From assembly GCA_963825765.1 (NCBI GenBank), contig CAWGUU010000004.1, positions 296,100-360,099 on the forward strand: 64,000 nt of DNA, in the 5' to 3' direction. Source of the stretch: CAWGUU01 sp963825765 (GTDB taxonomy: Bacteria > Actinomycetota > Acidimicrobiia > Acidimicrobiales > AC-14). Position 1 is the first letter of the stretch, and each line of letters begins with the position of its first letter. The position numbers were made by a program, and so were the translations under genes. Shown in pieces: positions 24,304-33,680 of the stretch. The notes below the pieces were generated by a model. The model was not told where the DNA came from. It saw nothing but the letters and a program-made list of their open reading frames with translations, and did not search any database.

Positions 24304-24339
24304 AAATCCTCTCGGAAATCTTCGCGGGAATCCTCGCGG
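24304..24339 (+). repeat. Three tandem 12-bp repeats
   Basis: AAATCCTCTCGG, AAATCTTCGCGG, GAATCCTCGCGG. They lie between the ECF42 promoter and the acetyltransferase gene, 61 bases before its start. Could be tandem binding sites or slippage products. Confidence 0.5.
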
Positions 24340-24399
24340 CTCGCTGCCCACGCCGACTGCCGACCGCGCGCCGCGGAGCCGTCCCTACACTTTCGCCCG

Positions 24400-24906
24400 A
24401 TGCAGGCCAGCAACGTGCGGACCACGCGCGGCGTGGAGCTCGCCGTGCACGAGGCCGCGCCCGGCGACGCTACCGACCTCTACGAGGCGTTCGCCGAGGT
24501 GGTCGACGCCGGCGAGGGGTACCCCCAGGCGCCAGGGTCGCTCACCCCCGAGGATTTCCAGGACTACTGGCTCGACCACAAGACGCTGGTGGCGGTCGCC
24601 CGCCTCGAAGGTCGCCTGGCCGGCTCGTACTTCCTCAAGCCGAACTTCGCCGGGCGGGGCGCCCACGTGGCCAACGCCGGCTATTTCGTGGTGGCCGCCC
24701 TGCGGGGTCAGGGCATCGGTGAGGCGCTGGTCGAGCACTCGCTGGTCGAGGCCCGGGCGCTCGGCTTCGACGCCATGCAGTTCAACCTGGTGTTCGCCGG
24801 CAACCCGGCCCGCCGGCTGTACGAGCGGATGGGGTTCCGCGAGATCGGCCGGGTGCCGGAGGCGGTCGACGGCGAGGACGCCGTCATCTACTGGCGAAGG
24901 ATCTGA
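24400..24906 (+). CDS. GNAT-family N-acetyltransferase
   Basis: 168 residues. The acetyl-CoA binding loop is VVAALRGQGIGEALVEHSL (motif A, RGQGIGEAL) and the C-terminal NPARRLYERMGFREIGRVP is motif B. AGSYFLKPNFAGRGAHVANA precedes it as the central strand. Acceptor substrate unknown. ATG 24400 was chosen because the sequence before it is a repeat and because the fold starts there. Divergent from the ECF42 operon, so both share a 166-base control region, and the gene might be a target of the same promoter region in the opposite direction (no ECF42 box seen on the plus strand). Confidence 0.87.
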   Translation: MQASNVRTTRGVELAVHEAAPGDATDLYEAFAEVVDAGEGYPQAPGSLTPEDFQDYWLDHKTLVAVARLEGRLAGSYFLKPNFAGRGAHVANAGYFVVAALRGQGIGEALVEHSLVEARALGFDAMQFNLVFAGNPARRLYERMGFREIGRVPEAVDGEDAVIYWRRI

Positions 24907-24932
24907 CTGATCTATCGGCGCAGATCTGACCG

Positions 24933-25856
24933 TCAAGGGCGGCGTTCGAGCGCGGCGCGGTCCCAGTCGGCGTTGGTGGCGGCCGCCTCGTAGGTGGCCT
25001 GCAGGAAGTCGAGCAGGACCTGCTCCGGATTCTCTGCCATCCGCACCACCTCGTAGGGCAGGACGAACTCGCCCAGGTCGTCACGGTACGCGCCGGCGGA
25101 GGTGACCGGGGCATCACGGAACCCGCTCGGCTCAGGGTAGGCGTACGAGTAGAAGAGCCCCTCGCCCTCGCCACCCGGCCAGTAGCCGCAGCTGCTGACC
25201 TCGTGGGAGTAGGCCTCGTGCATGACGTGGGGCCCGCAGTTGGGGGCGCCTCCGGGGTGCGGCGGGGCGGTCCGGCCGGAGAACCGGGTCACGGCCAGGT
25301 CGAGCGCTCCCCAGAACAGGTGCACGGGGCTGGCCTTGCCGACGAACCGGCTGCGGAACTCCTGGAACACCGGCGTCATCTGCACGAGCATCAGCCAGAA
25401 GCTGTGGGCATGGTCCGGGTCGTAGGTGGTGTGGATGTCGTCGTCGGGGAAGGGGATGGCGCCCTCGATCTCGACCGGCACCGGCCAGATGTCGGTGCCC
25501 ACGCCGAGCGCGTCGAGGCCGTCCATCAGCTCGGCGTAGAACCGGGCGACCGGCCTGGACTCCAACCGGATCGATCGGCGGGCGCCCGTGTCGGTGACGA
25601 CCTCCAGCTCGTGGCCTCGGAAATCGAAGTCGATCTGGAAGGCGGGGCCGGTGGGGTGCGGGATGAGGGAGGTCGTCAGACCACGGGCGTTCACGTAGAG
25701 CGGCACGTTCCACCAGTGGTTCAGCAGCGGCGTGTTGACCATCCGTACCTTGCCGACGATCTGGGTCCACAGCTGCAGGGTGTCGCGGGTGGCCTGCCAC
25801 TCGGCCACCGGCAGCGCCGGCCAACGGTCGCGAGCGGACTCGTTGTCGCTGGTCAC
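24933..25856 (-). CDS. DUF5996 family protein
   Basis: 307 residues, typical length for this family. WPALPVAEWQATRDTLQLWT, QIVGKVRMVNTPLLNHWWNV, PLYVNARGLTTSLIP and GGAPNCGPHVMHEAYSHEVS match DUF5996 proteins. Rich in conserved His, Trp, Cys and Asp residues, which hints at an enzyme, but no activity is known. No signal peptide or membrane segment. GTG start at 25856 preceded by GGAA. Alone on its strand between a GNAT gene (convergent) and a histidine kinase upstream on the same strand with a 43-base gap. Confidence 0.83.
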   Translation of the reverse strand: MTSDNESARDRWPALPVAEWQATRDTLQLWTQIVGKVRMVNTPLLNHWWNVPLYVNARGLTTSLIPHPTGPAFQIDFDFRGHELEVVTDTGARRSIRLESRPVARFYAELMDGLDALGVGTDIWPVPVEIEGAIPFPDDDIHTTYDPDHAHSFWLMLVQMTPVFQEFRSRFVGKASPVHLFWGALDLAVTRFSGRTAPPHPGGAPNCGPHVMHEAYSHEVSSCGYWPGGEGEGLFYSYAYPEPSGFRDAPVTSAGAYRDDLGEFVLPYEVVRMAENPEQVLLDFLQATYEAAATNADWDRAALERRP

Positions 25857-25899
25857 GATGGTTCCGACCTTACGCGCCCAGCGAAGGTGCGGGACGTCG

Positions 25900-27573
25900 T
25901 TACGACGCGGCGTGGACCAGGGGGGCGGTCGGCTCGGTGTAGGCGACCTTCTCGAAAGGGATCTCGAACCAGAAGGTGCTGCCCGACCCGGGCGTGCTGT
26001 GCATCCCGATCGTGCCGCCCATGGCCTCCACAAGTTGGGTGGAGATGGCCAGGCCCAACCCGGTCCCGCCATGGCGGCGGGTGCTTGACGGGTCGACCTG
26101 GGAGAAAGGCTTGAACAGGAGCCGCTGGTCCAGAGGAGCGACCCCGATGCCGGTGTCGACGACCTCGAACCGTACGATCGTGCGCGTCTCGGGCTCGCCG
26201 GCCGGGCCGGGCCGCAGGGCGGTGCGGACTTCGACCGTGCCCACGTCGGTGAACTTCACCGCGTTGGACACCAGGTTGAGCAGGATCTGGCGGAGCCGGG
26301 GGGCGTCGCCTCGCACCACCTCGGGCACGTCGGGGCCGTAGGCGCTCACCAGGCGAAGTCCCTTGGCATGGGCCGTGTCGGCGAGGAATGCGGTGACGTC
26401 CTCGACCAGCATGCGCAGCTCCACCTCGGCGACGTCCAGGTCGACGCGGCCGGCCTCGATCTTGGAGAAGTCGAGGACGTTGGTGATGAGGTCGAGCAGC
26501 CGGGCCGCGGCCCGGCCGACACCTTCGGCGAACATGCGTTGCGACTCGTCCAGCTCGGTGCCCAGCAGCAACTCGTTCATGCCCATGATCACGGTCATCG
26601 GAGTCCGTATCTCATGGCTGGCGTTGGCGAGGAACAGCGACTTTCGACGGGAAGCCTCGACCGCGTCGTCCTGCGCCGCCTTCAGCGAGGCGAGAGAGCG
26701 CCGCAGCGCGGCGGTGCGTTCGTCCACAAGTCGGAGGGCGTAGTCGCGACGGCGGGCGACCGCGTCCATGACGGCGACGATGACCACCGTCGCGAAGAGG
26801 GTGACGAGCAGGATGATGAGCGGCAGTCGCGTGGCCAGTGGGCCCCCCAGGGGGCGATCGGCGGAGATGGTGAGCAGCCACTGACTGTCACCGACCATGA
26901 ACGGCCGTGCGATCGTGTGCGACCCGGTCGGCGTCTCGCCGGGCCGGGCGGTGGTGAGGATCAGCTGGGCCGGATCGGCCCCGGGCGATGCGTAGAGCGA
27001 CCCGATCAGGTCGGAGAACGGTGCCGAGGCCGCCGGGGAGGGACCGGGCGGAGCCACGAGCGACTCCCGGTACACCACCGTCCCCAGCGGGGCGGCGGGT
27101 GGCCCGAGGGCGAACCCGAACGTCCTGACGCCGTCCTCCGCGAGCACCGGCGTGGCGACCATGGTGGGGACCTCGAGCGCCCGCGCCATGGCAGTGGCCC
27201 GGGGCCCGGTGACGGTCTGGCCCACCGCGAGAGTCGTCCCGGCGGCCAGCTCGACGACGAAGCCCTCGGGCCCCGGCCGCAGGACCGCGAGCGAGGCCAC
27301 CCCGGGCGCGCGCTCCACGGCCACGTCCGCGAACGTCTCGGGGGATGCGTTGCTCGTCCGGACCACGGTCCCGACCAGGGTCAACCGGGCCTGGATGTTG
27401 GACATCAGGCTGTCGAGGACGAGGGCGGCCTCGACGCTGCGAGCCTCGAGCAGCCCCTGCTCCTGGTCCTGCACGAGCCCGTGCACCAACCATGCCGACA
27501 CGAGGCTGGCCGTGGTCAGCACGGCGAGAAATGCCAGCGGGAGTCCCCGCAGGTGGCGTGGGCGCGCGCTCAC
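25900..27573 (-). CDS. Membrane-bound sensor histidine kinase with extracytoplasmic (CHASE-like) domain
   Basis: 557 residues. Membrane helix 1 at about 10-30 (GLPLAFLAVLTTASLVSAWL), an extracytoplasmic sensor of about 215 residues, helix 2 at about 248-270 (LPLIILLVTLFATVVIVAVM), a short coiled coil, HisKA with the phospho-histidine His320 (NASHEIRTPM), and a HATPase with N box (LLNLVSNAVKF), G1 (VDTGIGV) and G2 (HGGTGLGLAI). The sensor arrangement of two helices around a globular domain is CHASE-like; ligand unknown. No response regulator is adjacent, although two lie at 33.2 and 35.8 kb. GTG start at 27573. Confidence 0.9.
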   Translation of the reverse strand: MSARPRHLRGLPLAFLAVLTTASLVSAWLVHGLVQDQEQGLLEARSVEAALVLDSLMSNIQARLTLVGTVVRTSNASPETFADVAVERAPGVASLAVLRPGPEGFVVELAAGTTLAVGQTVTGPRATAMARALEVPTMVATPVLAEDGVRTFGFALGPPAAPLGTVVYRESLVAPPGPSPAASAPFSDLIGSLYASPGADPAQLILTTARPGETPTGSHTIARPFMVGDSQWLLTISADRPLGGPLATRLPLIILLVTLFATVVIVAVMDAVARRRDYALRLVDERTAALRRSLASLKAAQDDAVEASRRKSLFLANASHEIRTPMTVIMGMNELLLGTELDESQRMFAEGVGRAAARLLDLITNVLDFSKIEAGRVDLDVAEVELRMLVEDVTAFLADTAHAKGLRLVSAYGPDVPEVVRGDAPRLRQILLNLVSNAVKFTDVGTVEVRTALRPGPAGEPETRTIVRFEVVDTGIGVAPLDQRLLFKPFSQVDPSSTRRHGGTGLGLAISTQLVEAMGGTIGMHSTPGSGSTFWFEIPFEKVAYTEPTAPLVHAAS

Positions 27574-27733
27574 GAGGGCGCGGGGCGCGGTACCGTCGCC
27601 GTCGCTGGGTCAACCCGGGAGTTGCGGGTGGCCATCGTCCTCATTGGGGGGAACCTCCCTCGTCCTCTGATCTTCGACCGCCGAGCGCCGGCGCTGAAGC
27701 CGAGATCGGTCGAATTCCGGCTTGACCTCAAGG

Positions 27734-27754
27734 GGTGACCGCAAAGCGGTCGCC
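27734..27754 (-). terminator. Short hairpin after the giant kinase gene
   Basis: GGTGACCGC, loop AAA, GCGGTCGCC: a 9-bp stem with one wobble, 9 bases beyond the stop codon of the minus-strand kinase gene. Position fits a terminator. Confidence 0.55.
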
Positions 27755-27762
27755 GGTGGGGC

Positions 27763-30700
27763 TCAGGACCGGTCCTGGCTCGGCAGGGTGACCGTGAAGG
27801 CGGTGCCTTCCCCCGGGTCCGACGCCACCGTGATGGTGCCGCCGTGCTTCTCGATGATCGTCCTGGTGATCGACAGACCCAGGCCGGTGCCGGGGACGGC
27901 CAAGCGCTGCGCCGAGGACGACCGGAAGAACCTGTCGAACACCCGAGCCTGCTCGTCGGTCGGGATCCCCATCCCGGTGTCGACGACCCGGATCACGACG
28001 GTGTCGCCCTTCGGGTCGGCGGACACGGAGATGCGCCCGCCGTCGGGCGTGAACTTGATGGCGTTGGTGAGGAGGTTGATCATGACCCGGTCGAGCTGGC
28101 CGGCGTCGCCCGGGACGGAGGGGAGGTCCGGGGCGACGTCGACGGTGACCTCGAGGTCGCGGACGAGCAGGTCCGGCAGCACAGCCTGGTAGGCCCCTTC
28201 GATGACGTCGGCCATCGACACGGGTCCGATGGCGAGCTCGAAGGTCCCCGCCTCCACCCGCGACATCATCAGCAGGTCCTCGATGAGCACCAGCAGGCGC
28301 CGGGCGTTGCGGTCGACGACCCCCAGGACCCTCGACTGCTCGTGGAGCAGCGGCCCGCTCGACCCGTCGGCCAGCATCTCCACGTAGCCGAGGATGCTGC
28401 TCAGGGGTGTCCGAAGCTCGTGGGACACCGACGACAGGAAGTCGGTCTTGATCCTGTCGAGCTCCTGGAGGCTCTCCCGCATCTCCTGCTCCCGCCCGAG
28501 GGTCTCCCACAGCTCGCGCTCGGCCCGCTTGCGGTCGCTGATGTCGCGGGTGTTCATGACCACGCCGTTCACGCTGGGGTCGTCGACCAGGCTGTTGACC
28601 GCCGTCTCGACGTCCCGCCACGACCCGTCGTGGTGGCGGAGCCGGCATTCGACCACCCGGGTCTCCTGGCCGCCGGTGAGGACGCGCAGCAGGAGCCCGT
28701 GGACGGCGGCGGCATCGTCGGGGTGCAGCCAGTCGGCAAGCGGCCGGCCCACGATCTCGGACGGCTCGAAGCCGAACACCCTGGTGACCGCCGCGCTCTG
28801 ATAGGTGATCCGGAAGTCCCGGTTGACGATGGTGATGACGTCGCTGGAGTTCTGGGCGAGCGAGCGGAACCGGGCCTCGGTGCCGGCCACGTGCTCGAGG
28901 ACGGCCCCTGCCAGGGCGGTGACGAGCTCCGTCATCTGGATCTCGTCCTGGCCGAACAGGCCCTCGACGTTGCTGTGGGTGGCGTACAGGCACGCGACGG
29001 CCTGACCGTCGCAGAAGATCGGCGAGCACAACGCCGATCGCAGGCCCGACAGCACGATGCTGTCGGCCGAGTCGACGAGGGGACTGTCGGTCAGCACCAC
29101 CGGCCCGCCGGCCTCGATCGCCCGCAGCACCAGGCTGTGGCTCAGCCGGTCGATGCCGGCTCCTGAGCCGGAGCTGCCGGGAAGCCCCCACGACGGGGTG
29201 TCGAGCTCGATGACGTGGCACTCGTCGCCCCGCAGCAGCGAGACCGCCGCCTCCCGCACCGATGCGTAGACGGCGGCAGGGGACGGCGCGGAGGCGATGC
29301 GGCGACCGACGGTCACGAGCGTGGAGAAACGGTCCGCCAGCGAGAGGTTCGACGGGTGCGCGCCGGTCGAACCGTCACCGTCGGTCGAGCCGGGCCGGGC
29401 CCGACCGCCGGTGGGGACGAGGGCGGCGATGTCGGCCTCGGCCCGGGCCAGCACCTCGGCGGCTGTCGTCCCGTCGAGCGACAGTCCGACGCGGCCGTAC
29501 GCCTGGCGGGTGAGGGCGTGCTCGTAACTGGCGCCCTGGCTCTCGGCCACGGCCAGGCTGCGGGACAACCGGCGCCGGGCCCGGCGGTGCCGGCCGTCCA
29601 GGGCGGCCAGCAGGCCGAGCTCGCGCAGGGCGTGGGGGGCGTTGTTGCGGTACCAGCGGGCCACCCGCCAGCCCTTGCGTGCCGTCCCGCGGGCCCGACG
29701 GAGGAGGGCGCGTCGCTGCTCGACGGCGTAGGGACCGAGGGCCTCGGCCTCGGAGCGCAGCGCGGTCGCCAGCCAGGGCAGGACGGGGGCCACGTACTCC
29801 TGGCGCAGCCCGGCACCGGCCACCACCCCGGCCGCCTCCTCCATCACCCTCGCCGCCTCTGCCGGCGACCCCTTCGCCAGGAGACGCACGGCTTCCGCCA
29901 CCAGCACCTCGGCGGCGGTCTGGGCGTCAGCGTTGCGTTGCTCCAGCCGGGCCCTGACCAGCTCGGCGGGGACCCGCCCGGCCGACGCGCGCGACCACAC
30001 GCTGACGGCGATGCCGGCGGCGGTGTCGTCGCCGATGGCGATGGCGTCGTCGTGCACCCTCTCGGCCACCGCGACCGCCTCGGCCAGCTGGCCCAGGCGA
30101 TAGTGGCAGAAGGCGATGTTCCACCTGGCGGTGTCGACCTCCCAGCGGTCCCCGGTCTGCTCGAGGAGCCGGACCGCCTCCTGCAGCTTCTCGATGCCCT
30201 CGCGGTACCGGGAGGCGGCGTAGAGGGCGACACCGTAGAAGTTCAGCGACTGGCCCTGTCCCCACAGGTCGCCGAGCTCGGTGCGAATGGCCAGGGAACG
30301 CCGTGCGTAGACGATGCCCCGGCCGAACCAGGGCGCCATGGTCATCACCGGGGCGTGTTCGGAATAGGCCTGGGCCAGCTCGGCGCTCCGGGGATACCGC
30401 TCGGCCAGGTTCATCTCCCGGAGGTGGGCCCAGGCGCAGGGGATCTTGCCGGCGCTGAACCAGTAGACGTAGGCCAGGCGGCTGTACAGGCGGATAGCCA
30501 GGAACTCCCGATCGGCGCCCTCCGCCCGGCGCCGGGCCACGAACAGCGTCGGCAGCAGGGAGTGGGCGACCTGGATGACGACCTCCACCGCCAGGGCGGC
30601 CAGCAGGCCGAGCCCGCCCGTCGGCAGGCGACCGCCCAACTGGCCGATCGCCCGCTCGAGGTGGTCGCGGGCCGAGCCTTGGTCGCCCCGCTTGAAGGCG

Positions 30701-33138
30701 ACGTCGCCCAGCTTCCCCTCCAGGGTGGCCCGCTGGAAGTCGGAGTCGGCCGACGACAGGGCCCGTTCCAGCTGGTCGGTGGCCTCGTCGTAGGAACCGC
30801 CGAGGGTCAGCACGTCGCCCAGACCCTCGGCGATCCGGGCGTGGGCGCAGGCGTCCCCGGCGGGAGCCGAGCGCTGCGCCATCCGATAGTGCTCGAGGGC
30901 CACGTCGAGGGAGTGCTGGGCGCGGGCCGACTCGGCCGCCCGCTCGGCGTAGGGGAGGGCTCGGGGACCGGAGCCGGCGGCGTCGAAGTGGTAGGCCAGC
31001 TCGAAGACCCGGTCGGGGTCGAGGGCCTCGATCCGGACCGCGGCCAGCAGGTGCATCTGGCGGCGGCGGTCCTTGTCCAGGCGGCTGAGCAGCGCCTCCC
31101 GGAGCTTGTCGTGGAGGAACCGGGCCCGTCCCACTTCGTCGTCGACCCACACGATCCGCCGTTGTCCGGCCTCGGCCAGGGCGGCGGCGGCGGCCTCGGG
31201 CTCCTGGCCGCACAGCTCGACGGCCAGGGCGAGGTCGAACTCCTTGCCCAGCACGGCGCCCACCGACAGCAGGTCGAGCGTCTCGGGGGCGAGCAACTCG
31301 AGCCGGCGCAGCAGGAACAGCGCCGCCCGCCGCGAGGTCTGGACATCGGCCAGGCGCTGACGGTCGACCTCCCACCCCGCCTCGGTGTTGACCAGGGCGC
31401 CGGCCTCCACCAGGCCCCGCAGGACGGCCGAGGCCATGAAGGGGCTGCCCTCGGACAGGAACGACACAGTGTCAAGGGCCTCGTCGGGCAGGGGGCCGGC
31501 CATGGACTCGGCCAGGCTGCGGACGTCGTCGACCCTGAAGGGGGGCAGGGTGACACGGGCGAGCGGGTCGATGCTGCGCAGCGGGTGGTCGGGGCCGACT
31601 TCCTCGGACCGGAAGGCGGCGATGACCAGGACGGGGACGCCCCGGTTGCCGTTCTGCCCCTGCCCCTGCCAGTGGGACAGGAGTCGCAGCGTCGGCCCGT
31701 CCGCCCACTGGCAGTCGTCGAGGAGCAGCACCGCCGGCATCTCCGTGGTGCCCAGAGCGTCCAGCAGGGTGCTCAAGGCGTTGATGCTCCGTGTCTCGCC
31801 GTAGGCCTCGGGGCCGAGGCTGGCGGCGCTGGCCTCTCCGAAGATCTCGGTCAGCTCGGGGAGGGCGGCCACCACGGCGTCGGCCCTGTCGTCGACCCGG
31901 CCCCGGAGGGCGGCGGCCAGCGATGGCTGTTCCCTCGAGACGGCGACGATGCCGTGGACCACCTCCTCCAGCAGCCCGAACGGGCGCCGGGCGGCCTGGT
32001 CCACGCCCTGGCCCCTGAGGATCCACGAGCGGGTCTGGCTCTGCTGGGCCAGCTCCTCGAGCAGCCGGGTCTTGCCTCCGCCGGATTCGGCTTCCAGGAG
32101 CACCAGGCCGCCGCGGCCCTCCCCGGCCCTGCGGATGAGCCTGGCGAGCCTCCCGAGCTCGTCGGCACGACCGACGAAGGCCGGCTCGGTGAGCATCTGG
32201 CGCCGGTCGTGGAGCCCGATCACCACCGCCGGCTCGCCGACGCCCCGTTCGAGGGCCTCGGCGATGGCGGAGAAGTCGGCCCGAGCCGCCCCGGCCGACT
32301 GGTAACGCTCGCCGGGGTCCTTGCGCAGGAGGCGCTGCACCGCGGCGTCGAGGGCGCGGGGCACGTCCACGCCCAGGCCGCGGAGCTGGGGGGCGGGGGT
32401 GTTCAGGTGGTGGCGCAGCACCTCGCCCACGTCGGACCCCTCGAACGGCGGCCTCCCGGCCAGGCACTCGAAGAGGACCACGCCGGCGGAGTACAGATCG
32501 GACCGCTCGTCCACGGCCCGTTCCAGCACGCCGGCTGCCTCAGGAGCGAGGTACCTGGCCGTACCCACCCGCTGCTCACGCACGGACACCTCGACCTCGG
32601 GACTGCGGGCGAAGCCGAAGTCGATCAGCACGGCCCGGCCGAGGGGCTCGTCGTCGTCGACGATCAGGTTGGCGGGCTTCAGGTCGCGGTGCAGGACGTC
32701 CTCGTCGTGAGCCCGCTGCAGGGCGGCGAGCAGGTCGAGCGCCACGCGAAGGGTGGACGCCACCGACAGCGGGCCTCGGGTCAGCCGCCGCTCGAGCGTC
32801 TCGCCTGGGATGAACGGCTGCACCAGGTACACGTAGGCACCCTCGGTGCCCATGGAGATCGACGACCGGAACGGGATGGTCGCCAGCCGGTTCAGCACGT
32901 CGGCCTCGTGTTCGAGGCGGGTCCTCAGCCCGGTGCCGATGTCGGCCGCCGCCACCCGCTTGACGACGACCCTGGTGCCGTCGATCAGGTCGGTGCCGAG
33001 GAACGTGTCGACGCCGTGGCCGGTCTTGAGCACACTGTCGCATCGGAAGCGCCCGCCGAGGACGGCCGGGCCCCCGGCCGCCGGCTCCGAGACCTCGAAC
33101 GCGGCGGCCCGGGCGGCTGCGGGCGCGTCGAGGCTCAT
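27763..33138 (-). CDS. 1791-residue hybrid Ser/Thr kinase - ATPase - TPR - GAF - PAS - histidine kinase
   Basis: One unbroken frame joins two kinase types. Residues about 28-300 are a Hanks-type Ser/Thr kinase (VAIK-like Lys60, HRDLKPAN 150-157, DFG 173-175). About 320-700 is a STAND/AAA-type ATPase (FVGRADELGRLARLI, Walker A EAESGGGKTRLL, Walker B VLLLDDCQWAD). About 740-1250 consists of TPR-like helical repeats. Then a GAF domain (about 1270-1420), a PAS domain (about 1425-1550; NSSDVITIVNRDFRITYQSA), HisKA with the histidine near 1573 (SVSHELRTPLSS) and a C-terminal HATPase (INLLTNAIKF, GTGLGLSIT). No membrane helix: cytosolic. Such kinase/ATPase/histidine kinase hybrids are known from cyanobacteria, fungi and some other bacteria. 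ATG start 33138; a response regulator gene lies 60 bases upstream. Confidence 0.93.
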   Translation of the reverse strand: MSLDAPAAARAAAFEVSEPAAGGPAVLGGRFRCDSVLKTGHGVDTFLGTDLIDGTRVVVKRVAAADIGTGLRTRLEHEADVLNRLATIPFRSSISMGTEGAYVYLVQPFIPGETLERRLTRGPLSVASTLRVALDLLAALQRAHDEDVLHRDLKPANLIVDDDEPLGRAVLIDFGFARSPEVEVSVREQRVGTARYLAPEAAGVLERAVDERSDLYSAGVVLFECLAGRPPFEGSDVGEVLRHHLNTPAPQLRGLGVDVPRALDAAVQRLLRKDPGERYQSAGAARADFSAIAEALERGVGEPAVVIGLHDRRQMLTEPAFVGRADELGRLARLIRRAGEGRGGLVLLEAESGGGKTRLLEELAQQSQTRSWILRGQGVDQAARRPFGLLEEVVHGIVAVSREQPSLAAALRGRVDDRADAVVAALPELTEIFGEASAASLGPEAYGETRSINALSTLLDALGTTEMPAVLLLDDCQWADGPTLRLLSHWQGQGQNGNRGVPVLVIAAFRSEEVGPDHPLRSIDPLARVTLPPFRVDDVRSLAESMAGPLPDEALDTVSFLSEGSPFMASAVLRGLVEAGALVNTEAGWEVDRQRLADVQTSRRAALFLLRRLELLAPETLDLLSVGAVLGKEFDLALAVELCGQEPEAAAAALAEAGQRRIVWVDDEVGRARFLHDKLREALLSRLDKDRRRQMHLLAAVRIEALDPDRVFELAYHFDAAGSGPRALPYAERAAESARAQHSLDVALEHYRMAQRSAPAGDACAHARIAEGLGDVLTLGGSYDEATDQLERALSSADSDFQRATLEGKLGDVAFKRGDQGSARDHLERAIGQLGGRLPTGGLGLLAALAVEVVIQVAHSLLPTLFVARRRAEGADREFLAIRLYSRLAYVYWFSAGKIPCAWAHLREMNLAERYPRSAELAQAYSEHAPVMTMAPWFGRGIVYARRSLAIRTELGDLWGQGQSLNFYGVALYAASRYREGIEKLQEAVRLLEQTGDRWEVDTARWNIAFCHYRLGQLAEAVAVAERVHDDAIAIGDDTAAGIAVSVWSRASAGRVPAELVRARLEQRNADAQTAAEVLVAEAVRLLAKGSPAEAARVMEEAAGVVAGAGLRQEYVAPVLPWLATALRSEAEALGPYAVEQRRALLRRARGTARKGWRVARWYRNNAPHALRELGLLAALDGRHRRARRRLSRSLAVAESQGASYEHALTRQAYGRVGLSLDGTTAAEVLARAEADIAALVPTGGRARPGSTDGDGSTGAHPSNLSLADRFSTLVTVGRRIASAPSPAAVYASVREAAVSLLRGDECHVIELDTPSWGLPGSSGSGAGIDRLSHSLVLRAIEAGGPVVLTDSPLVDSADSIVLSGLRSALCSPIFCDGQAVACLYATHSNVEGLFGQDEIQMTELVTALAGAVLEHVAGTEARFRSLAQNSSDVITIVNRDFRITYQSAAVTRVFGFEPSEIVGRPLADWLHPDDAAAVHGLLLRVLTGGQETRVVECRLRHHDGSWRDVETAVNSLVDDPSVNGVVMNTRDISDRKRAERELWETLGREQEMRESLQELDRIKTDFLSSVSHELRTPLSSILGYVEMLADGSSGPLLHEQSRVLGVVDRNARRLLVLIEDLLMMSRVEAGTFELAIGPVSMADVIEGAYQAVLPDLLVRDLEVTVDVAPDLPSVPGDAGQLDRVMINLLTNAIKFTPDGGRISVSADPKGDTVVIRVVDTGMGIPTDEQARVFDRFFRSSSAQRLAVPGTGLGLSITRTIIEKHGGTITVASDPGEGTAFTVTLPSQDRS

Positions 33139-33198
33139 GTGGGCGCGCCGGGGCTCATGTGTCCTCGAGCTGCCAGGGTGACGCGGCTGGCACCCCCC

Positions 33199-33597
33199 TC
33201 ACGACCGGCCCCCGCACCTGGCCAGCACGGCCTCGATCCGGGTCAGCATCGCCTGGGGGCTGAAGGGCTTCACGATGTAGTCGTCGACGCCTGCCGCGTA
33301 CCCGGACTCGATCTCGGCCTCCTGGGCCTTTGCCGTCACCAGGATGATCGGGATGTGGGCGGTCAGCGGGTTGTCGCGCAGGGCCCGGCAGACCTCGATG
33401 CCCGTGATCCTGGGCATCATCCAGTCCAACAGGATGAGGTCGGGTAGGGGGCGTCCGGCGATGGCGCCCGACGAGGCTGCCACCAGGGCGGCCTCCCCGT
33501 CGGCCTCCGACAGCGTGGCGTAGCCGGCCTGCGCCAGCTTCCACGTCACGAGGTCCCGAATGTCGGGATCGTCGTCCACGACGAGCACGGTCTTCAT
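33199..33597 (-). CDS. Single-domain response regulator (CheY-like)
   Basis: 132 residues, only a receiver domain. Acidic pair in VVDDDPD (7-13), phospho-acceptor Asp58 in LILLDWMMP, Thr/Lys switch residues in ILVTAK and DYIVKPFSP. No output domain, so it should signal by protein contact. It is immediately upstream of the giant kinase gene on the same strand (60 bases), so it is the natural phospho-partner. ATG 33597. It is 83 bases downstream of the MshEN-type ATPase gene and may be part of a longer transcript. Confidence 0.92.
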   Translation of the reverse strand: MKTVLVVDDDPDIRDLVTWKLAQAGYATLSEADGEAALVAASSGAIAGRPLPDLILLDWMMPRITGIEVCRALRDNPLTAHIPIILVTAKAQEAEIESGYAAGVDDYIVKPFSPQAMLTRIEAVLARCGGRS

Positions 33598-33680
33598 GGC
33601 AGCGGTTCCTCCAGAGCGACGTACCTACGGTTGAGGAGTCCTGCGACGCCTCCGGTTCGAGTTCGGGCCACGAGCGGTCG

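Noticed and set aside
29215..33447. 1410-codon plus-strand open frame opposite the giant kinase gene
   Set aside because: It is the antisense shadow of a GC-rich gene. Its translation is low-complexity His/Gly/Arg-rich with no domain, while the minus strand has a full set of kinase motifs.
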